In this document: positions 8,091-15,320 of the stretch, piece by piece
Layout of the letters: every line of letters starts with the position of its first letter
How positions within the stretch are numbered: position 1 is the stretch's first letter
Assembly (NCBI GenBank): GCA_009391235.1
Contig: VEXD01000002.1
Coordinates: 62,001-126,000 of the forward strand
Direction of reading: 5' to 3'
Length of the DNA stretch: 64,000 nt
DNA from: SAR202 cluster bacterium AC-409-J13_OGT_754m
GTDB taxonomy: Bacteria > Chloroflexota > Dehalococcoidia > Lucifugimonadales > GCA-2712585
The notes under the pieces: generated by a model
Told to the model about the DNA's origin: nothing
What the model saw: the letters and a program-made list of their open reading frames with translations, nothing else
The model's database searches: none
Program-made: the position numbers and the translations under genes

Positions 8091-8151
8091 GCGGGGAATT
8101 TAGGTGATCTTTTAAAGAGAACTAGGTTGTTCAGCCCCGGTGTATCTCCGC
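8091..8151 (+). promoter_or_regulatory. putative structured 5' leader
   Basis: Between the promoter and the start codon, GCGGGGA (8091-8097) can pair with TCTCCGC (8145-8151), with one G-U pair. The enclosed 47 nt hold at least one small hairpin (8125-8136) and an AT-rich palindrome around 8107-8117. This looks like a junction-type RNA element. It does not match a riboswitch class I can name with confidence. Confidence 0.35.
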
Positions 8152-8188
8152 GAACTAAAGGGTATAAACGTAAATCGGAGGATATCAA

Positions 8189-8644
8189 ATGAGTCGATTT
8201 TTGAAGATAAAGATGCCAGTTATGGCGGTAGTATTGTCGATGCTGGTTCTGACTATAGGAGTAACAGCAGTTATTGCTTCGTCCTCATCTGCCCCAAGTG
8301 GAGCTGCTCCAGTAGTGCAGGCTAGCCCGGTAGAGGTCGTAGTTGAAGATTGTAACGCCTCAGCCAACTTTAACATAATAGGAGCTGGGTTCCCTCCAGG
8401 GAAAGCAGTAATCGTTTCCGTCCTTCTCGAAAATGGTAAGCAGTACTATGTATCATCTGGTAGTGCTAATGCAGCTGGTGCTATTTCGATAGACACCACT
8501 TTGAGAGGAGAAGTTCCTATTTCTCGACGTCAGGCTGTTGTAGTTCCCGCAATCATCGATCATTGCCAGGTAGCTACTATATCTGCTAAGGATACAGCGG
8601 GTAACTGGGTTAACGCTGGAGTTTCGTTCATAGCAGAAAAGTAG
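8189..8644 (+). CDS. exported or membrane-anchored protein of unknown function, 151 aa
   Basis: A signal peptide or signal anchor (residues about 10-30) is followed by a short Ser/Ala/Pro-rich linker and a beta-rich domain of about 100 residues. The segment F-N-I-I-G-A-G-F-P-P-G-K-A-V recalls Ig-like/IPT-type extracellular domains. Two cysteines (about residues 54 and 127) could form one disulfide. The start is supported by a strong AATCGGAGGATATC ribosome-binding site. A perfect promoter, a long leader and a strong terminator suggest a highly expressed monocistronic surface or secreted protein. Function unknown. Confidence 0.75.
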   Translation: MSRFLKIKMPVMAVVLSMLVLTIGVTAVIASSSSAPSGAAPVVQASPVEVVVEDCNASANFNIIGAGFPPGKAVIVSVLLENGKQYYVSSGSANAAGAISIDTTLRGEVPISRRQAVVVPAIIDHCQVATISAKDTAGNWVNAGVSFIAEK

Positions 8645-8730
8645 TCTTAACAGTTGATGTGAAGGGATGACTTGTCGGTTACCCCCTAACATACTGATAC
8701 TTAGCTATACGTTATAAAGACGTTTATATC

Positions 8731-8768
8731 GTCACCCCCGCTTTCAGCGGGGGTGACGGTTTTTTTTT
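8731..8768 (+). terminator. strong intrinsic terminator
   Basis: A 12-bp perfect stem (8731-8742 with 8746-8757, GTCACCCCCGCT and its complement) has a 3-nt loop and is followed by a run of nine T. It lies about 90 bp after the exported-protein gene. Confidence 0.95.
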
Positions 8769-8840
8769 AACTTGTGACCTTTGTGGAATTCCCAAAGAAT
8801 GCGATAAGATTACAACTATGAGCTTAGAGTGAGGAAGTTA

Positions 8841-9347
8841 ATGATAAGGTCAATAGAAGGTAAGACACCTAGAATTCACCCGAGTGTATTCGTTAGTGAA
8901 TCCGCCTACGTTGTGGGCGATGTTGAAATTGGTGAAGGGTCAAGCGTTTGGCCGGGTGCTGTGGTTAGAGGCGATTATGGACGAGTGGTAATAGGGCAAG
9001 GGACTAATATTCAAGATAATGCAGTAGTTCATTCAGATAACTATTTAGAAATAGGAAACAATGTATCCGTCACTCACGGAGCAGTTATACACTGCTCTAA
9101 GGTTGGTAATAATGTGATGGTTGGGGTTAATGCAGTTCTTTTGGAAGATGCCGCAATAGGCGAGAATTGCATCATAGGTGCAGGATCGGTTGTATTACCT
9201 AATTCTATAGTGCCTCCTAATTCCGTAGTAGTAGGAGTTCCTGGAAGAATTATGCCCTTAAAAAAAGAATTTGTTGAGAAAATAGCCGCTACGGCAACTA
9301 GATATCAGTATAATGGCAAGCGTTTTCTTAATCAGGGTTTGGATTGA
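8841..9347 (+). CDS. gamma-class carbonic anhydrase family protein
   Basis: It has a left-handed beta-helix of hexapeptide repeats, with the family pattern SVWPGAVVRGDYG, I-Q-D-N-A-V-V-H and T-H-G-A-V-I-H. The three His are the expected metal ligands. The protein therefore fits the YrdA/PaaY/gamma-carbonic-anhydrase group, trimeric and cytoplasmic. Carbonic anhydrase activity is not guaranteed for this branch. I chose the ATG at 8841, which has GAGGAAG at good spacing; a GTG four codons earlier (8829) is the alternative. It converges on the aminotransferase gene with only 21 bp between stops. Confidence 0.88.
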   Translation: MIRSIEGKTPRIHPSVFVSESAYVVGDVEIGEGSSVWPGAVVRGDYGRVVIGQGTNIQDNAVVHSDNYLEIGNNVSVTHGAVIHCSKVGNNVMVGVNAVLLEDAAIGENCIIGAGSVVLPNSIVPPNSVVVGVPGRIMPLKKEFVEKIAATATRYQYNGKRFLNQGLD

Positions 9348-9368
9348 ATTGCTGATATAAAAGAACTT

Positions 9369-10550
9369 CTATATAAATTCACTTGCAACTTTTTGGAAAC
9401 CTTCCAGAGATCCATTCAAAACTCTGTCATCCACACAATAGGATATGCGAAAATACCCCGGTCTTCCAAATCCATGCCCTGGAACAGTTAGAACATTGTA
9501 CTCTTGTAATAGGTTAACAAATTCTATGTCATTCTCTATCGGAGACTTTGGGAACATATAAAAAGCTCCCTGTGGCCTAGTAACTTGATAACCCATAGAA
9601 GTGAGTTCTGAATATAAAAGATCGCGTTTGTCTTGGTATTGTTGGATGTTAACAGATACTCCTTGTAAGGCTCGAATGGTGTTTTGCATTATTGCAGGTG
9701 CATTTACGAATCCTAAGCTGCGATTCCAAAAAATTAATGCCTCCATAAGTTGAGATTTGTGGCCATACTTCGGATTTAAAGCGATGTAGCCTATCCTTTC
9801 GCCTGGTATAGCTAGATCTTTCGAATGAGAATGGATCGCTATACTGGCATGGTGGTGTTCAAAAACATGAGGATATATTAGATCGTCAAACACTATCCTA
9901 CGATAAGGTTCATCGCTTATCAGGAAAATTTCACTTCCAAGCTCAGATTCCTTTTTTGAAATCAAGGCCCCTATCTGTGAAAGAGTTGATTTAGGGTACA
10001 AAACCCCAGAAGGATTATTAGGTGAATTTATCAGGATTGCCCTTGTTTTAGGCCCTATCAAATCGGCTAAAGATTCTAGGTCTGGTTGGAATGATTCGTT
10101 TGTTTGAGATACAACTGGGATTCCCTGATGGTTCTCAATGTAGAATGTGAATTCCCCAAAATAGGGTGCTAAAATGATTACCTCGTCTTGGGGATTAAGT
10201 ATTGATTCGAATACCACGTTTAAGGCGCCTGCTGCACCACATGTCATGAGAATTTCATCATGAGAAAAACCAAGTCCTGATTCTTGGGTAAGTATTTGAG
10301 CTATAGCATCTCTAGTGGATTCATACCCTGCATTGGGCATATATCGGTGATAGCCATGAGGAGGAGAGTTGATTAATTTTGCGACTTCTCCTGTGAATTC
10401 CTGAGGGGGTTCGACTATGGGATTTCCCAACGAAAGGTCAAATACATTGTCATCTCCGAATCTTTGCTTTAATTCGATTGCCACCTCGAACATCTTTCGT
10501 ATCCAGCCGCCTTGCTTGATTGCTAATTGTGATCTATTAGATATGGCCAT
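9369..10550 (-). CDS. pyridoxal-phosphate aminotransferase, class I/II (aspartate aminotransferase-like)
   Basis: This fold-type I aminotransferase is 393 aa long. Landmarks are SLGNPIVEPP near the start, LMTCGAAGALN, NSPNNPSGVLYP (substrate/PLP contact), ISDEPYRRIVFDD, and the Schiff-base lysine in SHSKDLAIPGERIGYI. The conserved Arg close to the C-terminus lies in PGYFRISYC. The exact amino donor cannot be assigned. The start ATG is preceded by a good GGAGGTAACAGG site. A possible 28-codon reading frame lies just upstream on the same strand. Confidence 0.88.
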   Translation of the reverse strand: MAISNRSQLAIKQGGWIRKMFEVAIELKQRFGDDNVFDLSLGNPIVEPPQEFTGEVAKLINSPPHGYHRYMPNAGYESTRDAIAQILTQESGLGFSHDEILMTCGAAGALNVVFESILNPQDEVIILAPYFGEFTFYIENHQGIPVVSQTNESFQPDLESLADLIGPKTRAILINSPNNPSGVLYPKSTLSQIGALISKKESELGSEIFLISDEPYRRIVFDDLIYPHVFEHHHASIAIHSHSKDLAIPGERIGYIALNPKYGHKSQLMEALIFWNRSLGFVNAPAIMQNTIRALQGVSVNIQQYQDKRDLLYSELTSMGYQVTRPQGAFYMFPKSPIENDIEFVNLLQEYNVLTVPGHGFGRPGYFRISYCVDDRVLNGSLEGFQKVASEFI

Positions 10551-10579
10551 CCTGTTACCTCCTGATTCAGCCGTTTGCC

Positions 10580-10666
10580 TCAGTTAAAAGTTATAAACAA
10601 TCCTAGAGCAAATCCAATAATTCCTATGACTGTTTTGATAGGATTATTTTTTGCATACTCCAACAC
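10580..10666 (-). CDS. possible 28-aa single-span membrane microprotein
   Basis: A GTG-initiated 28-codon frame with an AGAGGTAAT site upstream encodes a basic, polar N-terminus followed by one hydrophobic segment (V-I-G-I-I-G-F-A-L-G-L-F-I). It ends 29 bp before the aminotransferase start, so it would be the first gene of that transcript. It may be a chance frame; conservation is needed to decide. Confidence 0.3.
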   Translation of the reverse strand: MLEYAKNNPIKTVIGIIGFALGLFITFN

Positions 10667-10783
10667 AAATATTACCTCTTGATAAGTAGTTGACTGGTAT
10701 TTGATAATACAAGTATCTTCTATCATAAAGATGAGAATAATATAACAGTATAGTCACAACAATTTATAGGGTGTTTATAAAAA

Positions 10784-10882
10784 ATGTTATTTTGGCTAGT
10801 TTTTATATGTGGTGTGGGTTTGGCAGCTTTTGTTATTTACAAAGCTTTATTCAGAGAACACGGTAAAGGTGGAATCGAGTAA
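10784..10882 (+). CDS. possible 32-aa single-span membrane microprotein
   Basis: An ATG-initiated 32-codon frame. Residues 1-19 are a hydrophobic helix (F-W-L-V-F-I-C-G-V-G-L-A-A-F-V-I-Y) and residues 20-32 a charged tail with H-G-K-G-G. The composition is that of small subunits of respiratory or transport complexes, but there is no good ribosome-binding site. It lies 73 bp upstream of thiG. I do not recognise a family. Confidence 0.4.
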   Translation: MLFWLVFICGVGLAAFVIYKALFREHGKGGIE

Positions 10883-10955
10883 CTGTTATAGCATCATTTT
10901 GGTAGCACTTAATTTCCATAAGATATAATCATATACGGAAGAAGGAGAAGTGGTA

Positions 10956-11756
10956 GTGGCAGACTTTCTTGAAATTGCAGGCAAAAAATTTACTTCGAGG
11001 CTTATTGCCGGAACCGGTAAATATCAAAATATGGATATGATGGTTGAAGCGATCAAGGCTTCCGGAGCGGAGATAGTGACGGTAGCTATTCGAAGGCTTG
11101 ATTTAGAAAATCCTAATGAAAAAACCATTCTGGATTATTTGGACTGGACCAAATATAGTGTTTTGCCTAATACGGCAGGATGCCGCACTGTAGAAGAAGC
11201 TTTATTTGTAGCAAGATTGGGGAGGACGGTAACGAAATCAAATTGGGTTAAGCTTGAAGTGATTCCAGATCCAAAATATCTGTTTCCAGATCCGGTAGGC
11301 ACTTTTATGGCGGCAGAGCAACTGCTCAAAGAAGGATTTGTGGTATTACCGTATATTCATGCGGATCCGGTATTGGCTTCCAGATTAGAGAAGCTAGGAT
11401 GTTCTACTGTTATGCCGTTAGGGTCAGCTATTGGGTCTGGTCAAGGTATACACACAGAAGATGAAATTAGGATGATTGTTGAACAAAGTGCGGTTCCAGT
11501 TATAGTTGATGCGGGTTTAGGAGTGCCATCCGATGCATGTCAGGCTTTGGAAATGGGAGCTGATGCTGTTCTAGTTAATACAGGGATTGCTCAATCTACT
11601 GATCCTGTACTGATGGCTACTGCATTTAAGGAAGGAGTGATAGCCGGTCGTAAAGCTTTTATAGCTGGTCGAATGGGGAAAAAGTCTTATGCGATAAGTA
11701 GTAGTCCAGATGAAGGTGTGCCTAGAACAATCCATGGTTCGTTAGATGATTACTAG
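10956..11756 (+). CDS. thiG: thiazole synthase
   Basis: It forms the thiazole phosphate ring of thiamin from 1-deoxyxylulose 5-phosphate, dehydroglycine and the ThiS thiocarboxylate. Recognised from [28 protein letters not shown], the catalytic lysine in V-K-L-E-V-I-P-D, and the phosphate-binding loops [10 protein letters not shown] and V-N-T-G-I-A. The GTG at 10956 is eight bases from AGGAG and is preferred over the GTG at 10950. It overlaps thiE by 11 bp in a thiG-thiE-thiS operon. I see no TPP riboswitch in the upstream 70 bases. Confidence 0.93.
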   Translation: MADFLEIAGKKFTSRLIAGTGKYQNMDMMVEAIKASGAEIVTVAIRRLDLENPNEKTILDYLDWTKYSVLPNTAGCRTVEEALFVARLGRTVTKSNWVKLEVIPDPKYLFPDPVGTFMAAEQLLKEGFVVLPYIHADPVLASRLEKLGCSTVMPLGSAIGSGQGIHTEDEIRMIVEQSAVPVIVDAGLGVPSDACQALEMGADAVLVNTGIAQSTDPVLMATAFKEGVIAGRKAFIAGRMGKKSYAISSSPDEGVPRTIHGSLDDY

Positions 11757-12393
11757 GAGTTTGCCTCAGCCAATTTTGTGTCTTATTACGGATAGTAAAC
11801 GTTATGGATATTCTAATATTGTCGAGACCGTGAAATTGGCCGTCGAAGGCGGGGTCAACATGGTCCAAATCCGGGAAAAAGACATGTATTCTCCAGACAT
11901 GTTGGTTTTGGTCGAAGAGTTGACATCAATTATTGATGGTAGGGCATTGATATTGGTGAACGAGCGGTTAGATGTAGCAATTGCAAGTGAAGTTGATGGG
12001 GTTCATTTAGGAGAGAATTCTTCCGATCCATTGTTTGCAAGAAAGTTGATTGGAAAAAACATGTTGATTGGGAGGTCTGTGCATAGTCTAGAAGGTGCAA
12101 TGCATGCACAAGAGCAAGGAGCGGATTATTTAATTGTTGGTTCCATATTTCATACCAATTCGCATCCTCATGTTAAGCCAATGGGCCTTCAGTTTTTAGA
12201 AGAACTGCAGATGAATATTTATATACCATTCATGGCAGTGGGTGGTATAAATGAATCTAATGTGTCTGATGTGATGCAATTAGGAGCAAATGGGATAGCG
12301 GTAATAGGGGCTATATGTGATTCAGCTTCTCCTGGAGAAGCTGCTCAAAATCTGAGAGTGATTCTAGATAATGTTTGGAGTTCTAATACTTAG
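11746..12393 (+). CDS. thiE: thiamin-phosphate synthase
   Basis: It couples the thiazole and pyrimidine moieties to thiamin phosphate. The TIM-barrel landmarks are V-Q-I-R-E-K-D near residue 45, [21 protein letters not shown] and [10 protein letters not shown] late F-M-A-V-G-G-I-N-E glycine-rich loop binds phosphate. The length of 215 aa is normal. Translation starts inside the end of thiG, indicating coupling. Confidence 0.92.
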   Translation: MITRSLPQPILCLITDSKRYGYSNIVETVKLAVEGGVNMVQIREKDMYSPDMLVLVEELTSIIDGRALILVNERLDVAIASEVDGVHLGENSSDPLFARKLIGKNMLIGRSVHSLEGAMHAQEQGADYLIVGSIFHTNSHPHVKPMGLQFLEELQMNIYIPFMAVGGINESNVSDVMQLGANGIAVIGAICDSASPGEAAQNLRVILDNVWSSNT

Positions 12394-12410
12394 AATGTAT
12401 GGGATTAATC

Positions 12411-12614
12411 ATGATAGATGTTACGGTAAACGGAAAATCAATCAAATTAGACTCGTCAATGAATCTTACTGACCTGTTGCGATTTTTGAATGTAGACAGT
12501 CAGTATGTGGCAGTGGCCCATAATGGAGAAGTTGTTCAAGTATTAGACCTGATGTGTATTGTTGTAAATGATGGTGATGAGGTGGAAATAGTACGCCCTG
12601 TGGGTGGTGGCTAG
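12411..12614 (+). CDS. thiS: sulfur carrier protein ThiS
   Basis: A ubiquitin-like sulfur carrier of about 67 aa ending in V-R-P-V-G-G-G, so its C-terminal Gly can be adenylated and thiocarboxylated to feed ThiG. V-A-V-A-H-N-G-E-V-V and D-G-D-E-V-E-I are typical ThiS strands. The ATG at 12411 gives the usual length; an ATG at 12399 would add four residues. Its stop codon overlaps the stop of the convergent selD gene in a shared CTAG. Confidence 0.92.
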   Translation: MIDVTVNGKSIKLDSSMNLTDLLRFLNVDSQYVAVAHNGEVVQVLDLMCIVVNDGDEVEIVRPVGGG

Positions 12615-13654
12615 GGTACAACTTTTATTAGATGATCTGTATGGTTCTTTACTTCCCCGATTATAACTGAATGTTCACAACCATTGTTATGTAGATCATT
12701 AATCAATGTGTCTGACTTCTCTTTGTCCACGGAAATCAAGAGACCGCCCGAGGTTTGAGCGTCACATAAAAACAATTGTTGCTCGAGATTAATATTTGTC
12801 CAATCAACTCGTTGATATGAGCTTTCGGCGTTGCGGCGACTACCACCTGGTATCATGCCGTCTGAAATATGTTTCCATACTCCCTCGATTGCTGGAACGG
12901 AGGAAAGCTGTATGGTTGCTGATGTGCCACTTTCTTTCATCATAGAGCATAAGTGACCAATTAATCCAAATCCTGTAACGTCAGTAGCTGCATTAACTCC
13001 TATTTCCACCATGCATTTAGAGGCATTAGAGTTCAAAGTGGCCATGAGCTCGATGGTACTACTTATAAGTTCGGGGGAACATTGTCCTTGCTTTGCAGCA
13101 GTTGTTATAATCCCCGTTCCTAGTGGTTTAGTAAGGATAAGTTTATCACCCGGCTTAGAACCTGATTTGGTTACTTCTTCTCCGGGTTTTACTATGCCTA
13201 GTACAGCCATACCGTATTTTGGCTCCTTGTCATCTATAGTATGGCCGCCGGCTATCAAACATTTGGCTTCCTGAGCTTTGCTATACCCACCTTTTAGTAT
13301 TTCCCCTAGTATATCTTTAGGTAATTCGGCGGGGAATCCTACTATATTCAATGCGAACAGAGGTCGTGCTCCCATTGCATAAACGTCGCTTAAGGCATTA
13401 GATGCAGCAATCTGTCCAAATGAGAATGGGTCATCCACTACAGGTGGGAAAAAGTCTACTGTAAACACAAGACCTATATCTTCGCTTAGTTTATATACCG
13501 CAGCGTCATCTCCGGTTTCCAACCCTACAAGGAGGTTTGGATCGGTCATGACGGGTAGTTTGCTCAGGACCTGCACCAGGTCCTCATGACTGAACTTTGA
13601 AGCTCAGCCAGCACAATTGGCAAGATCGGTTAATTTAACCTGATTATATCCCAT
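12611..13654 (-). CDS. selD: selenophosphate synthase, itself a selenoprotein (in-frame TGA at codon 17)
   Basis: It makes selenophosphate from selenide and ATP for selenocysteine and selenouridine synthesis. An apparent start at 13576 lacks the catalytic N-terminus. Reading on upstream in the same frame gives V-K-L-T-D-L-A-N-C-A-G-[TGA]-A-S-K, the family active-site loop, with TGA (13606-13604) at residue 17. Lys follows at residue 20, exactly the spacing of the Cys17/Lys20 pair of E. coli SelD. The ATG at 13654 has AAGGAA at good spacing; an ATG at 13672 is the alternative. Further motifs include the metal-binding E-T-G-D-D-A-A-V-Y and A-T-D-V-T-G-F-G-L-I-G-H. The total length of 347 residues is normal for the family. 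It starts about 28 bp after tRNA-Asn on the same strand. Confidence 0.93.
13566..13606 (-). promoter_or_regulatory. bacterial SECIS element of selD
   Basis: It comprises the UGA at 13606-13604 and a downstream perfect 7-bp hairpin (arms 13584-13578 and 13572-13566, AGGACCT/AGGTCCT, loop GGTGC). The loop begins about 26 nt after the UGA, within the range used by bacterial SECIS elements, and contains the G-U expected for SelB recognition. Position and shape support selenocysteine insertion rather than termination. Confidence 0.75.
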
Positions 13655-13681
13655 GTGTTGTTCCTTGGTCATTTGATGGGT

Positions 13682-13756
13682 TGGCTCCCGAGGTAGGATT
13701 CGAACCTACGACCTAGCGGTTAACAGCCGCCCGCTCTACCGCTGAGCTACTCGGGA
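13682..13756 (-). tRNA. tRNA-Asn(GTT)
   Basis: The acceptor stem TCCCGAG pairs with CTCGGGA. The anticodon loop CTGTTAA gives anticodon GTT. The T-arm contains GGTTCGAATCC, and CCA is encoded (13684-13682). selD begins a few bases downstream on the same strand, so the two are probably cotranscribed. Confidence 0.96.
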
Positions 13757-13952
13757 ACGATGTTTGCTAATAGGATTGTAACATCGTCTAGTATTACCTC
13801 TCAACTGGATGCAGCTACTATTTAGTTAGGATTGTAGATTGTGTTTCTCCATAATAGGCATACAATAGATTCTTGTAGAATATATGGCATATAAACCGGA
13901 ACACTTTATATTTGCGTATAGTAAAGAGACCCACTCTAATAGGGGAGGCAAA

Positions 13953-15320
13953 ATGTCAGACTATTTGGATGATCTAACTAATTTTATAGCAGAGTTTAGA
14001 TATGCTGATCTGTCCGATTTGACAAAGAGTTCCATCAAGAAAGTTGTTATGGATACAATTGGTGCTATGTTGGCAGGTAGCCGTCTTTCAGAAAATAAGA
14101 ACTTAGCTCATCTGGTTGGCAAAACCTTTGGTCCTGGCGATTGTACGCTAATTGGACACTCTTCAAAAGTTCCAGCCATAGCCGCCACTTTTTCGAATGC
14201 AACAGCAGGTGTTTCGCTGGAAATGGATGAAGGAAATCGCATGGGTGGTGGACATCCTGGAATCCACGTAGTTCCTGGTGCCCTTTCAATTGCTGAAGAA
14301 ATGAATATGGATGGTGCGAAATTCTTGGAAGCTGTAGCCGTTGGATATGAGGTAATTTCACGAATTGGAGGTGCTACTAAACCAAGAGAGAATGTTCATT
14401 CCCATGGTACTTGGGGAACTATAGGGACTGCAGTAGCAACAAGCAAACTCATGGGGTATTCCCCTACAAGAACGAGAAACATAATAAATTTAGCTGCCTC
14501 TATGAGTCCTGCTAACTCATGGTCTCCCTGTTTTGAAGGGGCTACCGTCAGGAATTTGTATCCAGGCAGGTCAGGGATGCAAGGCATATTGGCCGCTCAA
14601 CTTGACGGTTGCGGATTCACTGGATTATATGATGGGCCGTCTGATGTATACGGCACCATATTAGCAGACGAATTTATTCCAGAGGTAGTTATCTCTGGGA
14701 TTGGTGTAGATAATCTGCGAATTGAGCAAAACTATTTTAAGTTTCATGCATGTTGCTTATACAATCATCCTGCCTTGGATGCTGTATATAAAATGTGGGA
14801 TAAAGATAAGTTTACAGTTCAAGATATTGAATCTATACGTGTTGTTACAGTGCCATTCGCTCAACGAATGGCACAGTCTTATCCGGAAAACATTTTATCT
14901 TCTAAGTTTCATGTGCCATTCGCAATAGCATTGTTTCTGATTACAGGACAAACTGATGCTGAAGCTTTCACTACCGCTACACTTTCTCGTATGGATATAA
15001 AAGAACTGGCTCAGAGAATATTCATTCATGAAGATACTGAAATGAACATTAGAAGAAAAGATTATCCATTAGCTAATGTGTCCATAATGTTCACAGATGG
15101 TAGTTTGATCGAATGTGATACCAACTACATATATGGCGACTTTATGAATCCTAGAACTGATAAGGAACTTGTAGATAAATTTACGTCTTTAAGCCAACAG
15201 ACGATAGGTGAACAAGGAGTTAGTAGTGTCATCGATCTTATACAAAGATTGGACCAATTAGATACGATTAAAGAACTAACCAATTTGCTGGGGAATCATA
15301 ATACCACCGCACCCTATTGA
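13953..15320 (+). CDS. MmgE/PrpD family protein
   Basis: This is a member of the 2-methylcitrate dehydratase (PrpD)/MmgE/aconitate-decarboxylase superfamily. Family marks include D-T-I-G-A-M-L-A-G near the start, A-T-F-S-N-A-T-A-G-V-S-L-E-M-D-E-G, G-H-P-G-I-H-V-V-P, G-Y-E-V-I-S-R-I-G, H-S-H-G-T-W-G-T and K-F-H-A-C-C-L-Y-N-H-P-A-L-D-A. The substrate is unknown; no methylcitrate-cycle genes are nearby, so propionate use is not implied. The ATG at 13953 has AGGGGAGG in front and is preferred to one 69 bases upstream. It overlaps the next gene by 4 bp. Confidence 0.88.
   Translation: MSDYLDDLTNFIAEFRYADLSDLTKSSIKKVVMDTIGAMLAGSRLSENKNLAHLVGKTFGPGDCTLIGHSSKVPAIAATFSNATAGVSLEMDEGNRMGGGHPGIHVVPGALSIAEEMNMDGAKFLEAVAVGYEVISRIGGATKPRENVHSHGTWGTIGTAVATSKLMGYSPTRTRNIINLAASMSPANSWSPCFEGATVRNLYPGRSGMQGILAAQLDGCGFTGLYDGPSDVYGTILADEFIPEVVISGIGVDNLRIEQNYFKFHACCLYNHPALDAVYKMWDKDKFTVQDIESIRVVTVPFAQRMAQSYPENILSSKFHVPFAIALFLITGQTDAEAFTTATLSRMDIKELAQRIFIHEDTEMNIRRKDYPLANVSIMFTDGSLIECDTNYIYGDFMNPRTDKELVDKFTSLSQQTIGEQGVSSVIDLIQRLDQLDTIKELTNLLGNHNTTAPY

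Noticed and set aside
8068-8188. c-di-AMP (ydaO-type) riboswitch
   Set aside because: Only the G-rich opening and GGTGAT resemble it; the second conserved segment is absent, so I list only an unnamed leader.
10883-10955. TPP riboswitch expected before thiG
   Set aside because: The short upstream region has no CTGAGA-type conserved block and no room for the full aptamer.
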